This document shows, piece by piece, positions 1-11,187 of a stretch of DNA of 11,187 nt. The notes under the pieces were generated by a model. That model was not told the origin of the DNA. It saw only the letters and a program-made list of their open reading frames with translations, and searched no databases. The translations under genes and the position numbers were made by a program. Within the stretch, counting starts at the first letter, position 1, and every line of letters starts with the position of its first letter. This stretch comes from Baffinella frigidus (lineage: Eukaryota > Cryptophyceae > Cryptomonadales > Baffinellaceae): assembly GCA_026770585.1 (NCBI GenBank), contig MU647665.1:58779-69965 (forward strand), written 5' to 3'.

Positions 1-47
1 TACTTGGTGACGAGGTACTGCTTGCTCTTCGGCAGATAGTCCTTCGC
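1..47 (-). CDS. ATG3: ATG3 exon 3 (partial at window edge)
   Basis: 15 codons plus two bases: AKDYLPKSKQYLVTK. The acceptor is GGGCAG|GCG at 50-48, phase 0. YLPxxKQYLVT is the strongly conserved ATG3 block that normally leads into a VPCxxR motif, which would lie left of the window. Sense-strand sequence just upstream (60-90) is a degenerate CCCTAA/ACCCC tract. Confidence 0.85.
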
Positions 48-2610
48 CTGCCCACCAGGGTGAGGGGTTTTGGGTTAAGGGGTTAGGCCTTGCATCAGAT
101 CTCATATGAAAACGGTTTTAATTTAAAACTATGGGCAATGAAATTTACTACGCAGCATGACCTTGATTAGTAATATTAAAGCATTCGTGTATTAATTTTT
201 ATTGATTCCCAAGGGTACAAATTAAAACCGTTTTCGTATTGAGATCCTGGCACCAGACCCTCTTGACCACATCGGGGTTTTGGCTCTCGCGATATCTGCG
301 TGGAGAGCTCCGAAATCGAAGCCAATGACCACTTAGCAGAGGCGCCGAGTCGAGTTCCTTCCCGGATATTGGGGGAAAGTCGGTTGGAATCCAATGCAAA
401 TGGGTAAGATTCTAGTACAAATAGTTTAGATGGACTGTATCCGTGAAGTCCCCGGTGGCTGCTAAGTGGTAGAGCCCGCCTGCAATCCAAGAGAGCCAGA
501 TTCGCGATTTAGCTCTGCGTTGTTTAGCTCTGCCTCATTTTAGCTCTCCCTCATTTAATCTGGGCCCCTCATTATACACATTTACATGCGCTTTGTACTG
601 GAGCGTGTGTAAGCAGTCCTGATCTACACCTATTCGATGAGGGAGAGGTGGACCTTGTCAGGGCTATTCCGCTGGCTGACTATTCGGCCTCCCACGACCA
701 TGAAGGGACCTGCCTCAGACGGGTTGGCGGACTGTCCTCAAGTTGACATCCTGGATTCGTGGTACAAACCCGTCAACTTTGGAGCGGAAAAGCGCCCCGG
801 CTCACCAAATTGGTGAGAGCGAATAGACTGAGGGAGAGGGAGACCTTAGCAGGATTGCCCGCCTCCCATGACGGACACTTGAACACTAGCAGGTCCCTTG
901 CCGGACTATTCTCAAGTTGACACGCTGGGGTCGTGGCACAAATCTGTCGACTTTGGGGGCTAGGGATGACACCCTCATGGTTAGCGATGCCGCCCTGATC
1001 CCTAGAATAGTGTGTGAACCCGCCTGAGCGAGAGGGAGACCTTGGAAGGATCGCCCGCCTCCCACGACCATGACGGACACTTGAACACTAGCAGATCCCC
1101 TGCGAGGGTTCAGGGCTTAGGGGTTCGGGTTTAGGGGTTGGGGTTTGGGGTTTAGGGTTTAGGGTTTAGATGGATGTTCAAGGGTTTCATGGATTCTGAG
1201 ATGGAATCTATTAGTGGACGGGTCTAGCTGAGAGTTTGGAGTAGCAGGATCGCCCGCCTCCCACGACCATGGCGGATACTTGAACACTAGCAGGTCCCTT
1301 GCGAGCGTTTGGGGTTCAGGGGTTGGGGTTTAGGAGTTAGGGTTTGGGGTTTAGGGTTTAGGGTTTAGGGTTTAGGGTTTAGGGTTTAGGGTTCAGGGTT
1401 TAAGTTTCAAGAGTGAATGGGTAAGTTCATCCCGCCAGGCATTTGAATTAAATGCTCGAAATGCATACTTTTGGCGTCAGATTCTGCCGTCTGACGGCAG
1501 AATCTGACGGCAGAATCTGACGCCAAAAGTATGCATTTCGAGCATTTAATTCAAATGCCTGGCGGGATGAAAGTGAGTGACTCGACTTTGAGAGAAACAG
1601 AGGAAGAACACCAGCAGGTCCTCTGCGAGGGTTTAGGGTGTAGGGGTTAGGGGTGAGTGGTGAGGGTTTAGGGTTTAGGGTTTGGGTTTTGGGGTTTAGG
1701 GTTTAGGGTTTAGGGTTTAGGGTTTAGGGATTAGGGTTTGGGGTTTAGGGTTTAGGGTTTAGGGTTTAGGGTTTAGGGTTTATGGTTCAGGTTCAGGGCG
1801 AAGAGGTTCAGGGTTTAGGTGTAGGGTCACCAGGTTCAGGGATTAGAGTTGAGGGTTCAAGATTTAGGGTGTAGTTTTTAGCGCCATCACGCCCCGTTGT
1901 GACCTCCTATCCTGGTTTCGGCCCTAATCTACCCAGCTCTGTCTGGGTAGATCTGGTCTCACCAATTTGGTGAGACCGGGTCCTTTTTCGCTCCAAAGTG
2001 GACGGGTTTGTACCACGAAACCAACCGTCAGATTAAGAATAGTCAGCCGACCCGACTGAGTAGAGCTGATCTACAGATCCTTGCAAGGACCCACCGGCTT
2101 TGAAAGCCTCCCCCCGGCTTGAAAAGCGGGAGCACGCTGTTTGCGAGAGACTCGATTCGATTCGATTCTGGAAGAGCGGCCGCACGCTTCCCCTGTCCCG
2201 GTTTGCAGAGACTGTTCCTCTCAGGCATAGCGCACTGCAAGCTATCTGCGAACCAGCCGTCAAGGGACCCTAAGGTGGTGTTCAGATCGGGGGAAATGTG
2301 CCACCCCCCGCCTTGTCCATGATGAATGGCCGCACTCGGGAGCACCCTCGCTGCCCACACCGAACACAACCGCAGGATCTGTGGCGAGAACGTCAACGTA
2401 GCCACTCGCCACGCGTGGACGAGCTTTTTCGGCGAGGAGGGGTTGCGGCCAGGGGTGGCCCGGAGGGAAGGAACCTGCTGCAACGAACTCGTCTGGGGTG
2501 AGGACGCCCTTCTCGCGGAACTGCGAGACGTTGGAGACCGTGGTGACGGCCTCCACTGTCTCCTTGAAGGCCTGGTGCACCGCGTGCTTCGCCGAGTCGA
2601 AGAACGACAT
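1..2610 (-). CDS. ATG3: ATG3, autophagy E2-like conjugating enzyme (N-terminal part, three exons, partial)
   Basis: Join of 2475-2610, 1041-1099 and 1-47, read on the minus strand, continuing beyond the left edge. The translated part is about 80 residues of a family that is usually near 300. Three ATG3 landmarks appear in the right order: exon 1 ends KGVLTPDEFVAAG, exon 2 reads DLLVFKCPSWSWEAGDPSK, and exon 3 reads KDYLPKSKQYLVTK. Splice phases agree (phase 1 after exon 1, phase 0 after exon 2) and all introns are GT-AG. In known systems ATG3 accepts ATG8 from ATG7 and transfers it to phosphatidylethanolamine on the growing autophagosome. Its N-terminal amphipathic helix senses membrane curvature, and residues 1-22 here fit such a helix. 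The catalytic Cys and HPC region would lie outside the window. The start at 2610 was chosen because the family begins about this far before the VAAG motif. An in-frame ATG at 2694 would add 28 residues without family character. The gene is divergent from the methyltransferase gene. Confidence 0.9.
98..246. mobile_element. Foldback MITE, family A, copy 1
   Basis: 149 bp with terminal inverted repeats: left GATCTCATATGAAAACGG, right (reverse complement) GATCTCAATACGAAAACGG, followed by TTTTAATTT in both. The arms stay loosely complementary inward. There is no coding capacity. It lies in ATG3 intron 2 and shares its ends with 5328-5463. Confidence 0.75.
328..470. repeat. 12-bp inverted repeat pair, possible degraded MITE
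   Basis: ACCACTTAGCAG at 328-339 is the exact reverse complement of 459-470. The intervening 119 bp hold nothing recognisable. The rest of 247-560 is non-coding ATG3 intron with a short run of TTTAGCTCT repeats at about 508-560. Confidence 0.4.
729..959 (+). repeat. Foldback element F, copies 1 and 2 (plus orientation)
   Basis: 729-817 is full: ACTGTCCTCAAGTTGAC, a loop with GTGGTACAAA, GTCAACTTTGGAGCG, then the palindrome CTCACCAAATTGGTGAG. 903-959 is a truncated copy ending after the second arm. Each lies beside an ATG3 exon 2 copy. Confidence 0.8.
1041..1099 (-). CDS. ATG3: ATG3 exon 2 (the copy judged functional)
   Basis: 59 nt, giving 19 codons from DLLVFKCP to EAGDPSK. This copy has both a phase-1 acceptor (CGCAG|GG GAT) that matches exon 1 and a phase-0 donor (AAG|GTCTCC) that matches exon 3. 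The CPxWxW signature is typical of ATG3 at this position. Four further copies of this exon lie nearby (about 652-713, 845-897, 1240-1298 and 1604-1624), and each lacks a correct acceptor, a donor or internal codons. Upstream in sense, the intron ends in a CCCTAAA-type tract. Confidence 0.87.
1111..1410 (+). repeat. Interstitial TTTAGGG tracts in ATG3 intron 1, part 1
   Basis: Degenerate to perfect TTTAGGG units at about 1111-1170 and 1313-1410, with perfect runs near 1351-1392. On the ATG3 sense strand they read CCCTAAA and end just before the exon 2 acceptors. This is the plant/algal telomere motif but is not at a chromosome end, since genes flank it on both sides. Confidence 0.85.
1426..1571. 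mobile_element. Perfect 66-bp foldback element
   Basis: 1426-1491 is the exact reverse complement of 1506-1571, with a 14-base loop. The outer ends are TTCATCCCGCCAGG and its complement. Perfect arms point to a recent insertion or ongoing correction. It splits an ATG3 exon-2 array unit. A 12-bp piece of its end (CTGGCGGGATGA) recurs at about 5306-5317. Confidence 0.85.
1628..1880 (+). repeat. Interstitial TTTAGGG tracts in ATG3 intron 1, part 2
   Basis: Mixed units with perfect runs near 1695-1728 and 1742-1782, then degenerating (GTTCAGG and similar) to about 1880. The sense-strand reading is CCCTAAA. Confidence 0.8.
1955..2045 (-). repeat. Foldback element F, copy 3 (reverse orientation)
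   Basis: Begins with the palindrome GGTCTCACCAATTTGGTGAG, then TTTTTCGCTCCAAAGTGGACGG, GTTTGTACCACGAAACC and AAGAATAGTC. It matches the reverse complement of 729-817. Confidence 0.8.
2046..2474 (-). other. Unrecognised 5' half of ATG3 intron 1
   Basis: About 430 bp without telomere-like repeat or foldback element. Several overlapping open frames exist on both strands, but none resembles a known protein, and the longest minus-strand one (down to 2043) is out of frame with ATG3. It is read as intron sequence. Confidence 0.5.
2475..2610 (-). CDS. ATG3: ATG3 exon 1
   Basis: 45 codons plus one base, starting MSFFDSAKHAV and ending TPDEFVAA plus the first base of a Gly codon. The donor is CAG|GTTCCT at 2474-2473. 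Residues 1-22 form a plausible amphipathic helix with hydrophobic and charged residues at helical spacing. The downstream stretch with EKGVLTPDEFVAAG is the best conserved part of the ATG3 N-terminus. The open frame continues past the donor for about 70 codons, but that sequence has no family similarity and is read as intron. Confidence 0.88.
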
Positions 2611-2842
2611 AGTCGCAAGGACCGCCGCAACTCCCCTTTCGATTTCCGGATTTGGTTGGCTAAAACCACGGCAACTTTGGTCCTCAAAAGTCAAAGTGAA
2701 TACTTATGCCACAAAAGTTAACATCTCGGTTTGACCAGAACCGAGTTGTAAAGGGCCTATAATTGTTTTTTTAGTCCGCATGTTGAACAAGGCGCCCGGA
2801 GCGGTAAGAGGAGGGGGCGCACGCGTGCAGGCAGTCACGAAC
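2611..2842. promoter_or_regulatory. Shared intergenic region, probable bidirectional promoter
   Basis: 232 bp separate the two divergent start codons, so the promoters of both genes should lie here or overlap. A TATA-like string (TATAATT) is at 2758-2764 on the plus strand. A 7-bp stem (CTCGGTT / AACCGAG) occupies 2725-2745. The region has none of the telomere-like repeat or foldback elements that crowd the introns. Transcript starts cannot be fixed from sequence. Confidence 0.55.

Positions 2843-11187
<8,345 letters not shown>

Larger units (their letters stand above)
652..1624 (-). pseudogene. Array of decayed ATG3 exon-2 copies
   Basis: Besides the functional copy, four partial ones were found. 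1604-1624 keeps only the 5' end (CGCAG then DLLVF). 1240-1298 has a wrong-phase acceptor and no donor. 845-897 has lost six bases (the WS codons) and its acceptor phase. 652-713 keeps WSWE-like DNA and a donor. The Asp codons of the top four copies start at 1620, 1296, 1097 and 895, so the spacings are 324, 199 and 202 bp. The 324-bp gap contains a 146-bp foldback. Post-donor sequence (GTCTCCCTCTC-like) is conserved in the copies at 845-897 and 652-713. Confidence 0.8.

Noticed and set aside
2043-2687. A 214-codon minus-strand open frame
   Set aside because: It overlaps ATG3 exon 1 in another frame and has low-complexity Arg/Ser-rich sequence with no family features.
2780-2842. Upstream in-frame ATG for ksgA
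   Set aside because: Weak start context (C at -3, T at +4) and it would put 21 residues ahead of the signal-like segment; 2843 has an AACATGG context.

Overview
This is a nuclear fragment from a spliced eukaryote, most likely a photosynthetic microbe with a complex (secondary) plastid. It holds two divergent, intron-rich genes whose introns are full of plant/algal-type telomere-like repeat (TTTAGGG / CCCTAAA), small foldback transposons and broken copies of the genes' own exons. No single open frame shows either gene. Both were rebuilt here by joining short exons at splice sites with matching phase. No tRNA, rRNA, CRISPR or bacterial operon structure was seen.

Left part, minus strand (about 2610 down to 1): the first three exons of ATG3, the E2-like enzyme of the autophagy ATG8 lipidation system. 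The gene runs off the left edge before its catalytic cysteine. Right part, plus strand (2843 to 11072): nine exons of a KsgA/Dim1-family rRNA adenine dimethyltransferase with an N-terminal leader like a bipartite plastid-targeting peptide. The exons total 924 nt, or 308 codons with all phases matching, and the gene runs into an (AT)n tract at the right edge. About 230 bp separate the two start codons, so a shared promoter is likely.

Introns: nearly every exon from ATG3 exon 2 and KsgA exon 2 onward has one to several copies nearby, most of them decayed. Where copies are tandem their spacing is regular: 182/182, 184/185, 199/202 and about 180-191 bp. The telomere-like repeats mostly read CCCTAAA in the sense of whichever gene they lie in, so they flip at the divergent promoter, and they usually sit just upstream of the 3' splice sites. 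KsgA intron 5 is the exception and switches orientation several times. At least five foldback/MITE-like families are present. One insertion can be compared with an unoccupied sister copy in the same window.

The main novelty is this intron architecture: arrays of dead or nearly live exon copies, alternating with a roughly 90-bp foldback element and telomere-like tracts at nucleosome-like spacing. The two genes are unrelated in function (cytosolic autophagy and plastid ribosome maturation) and appear linked only by their shared promoter and intron biology.
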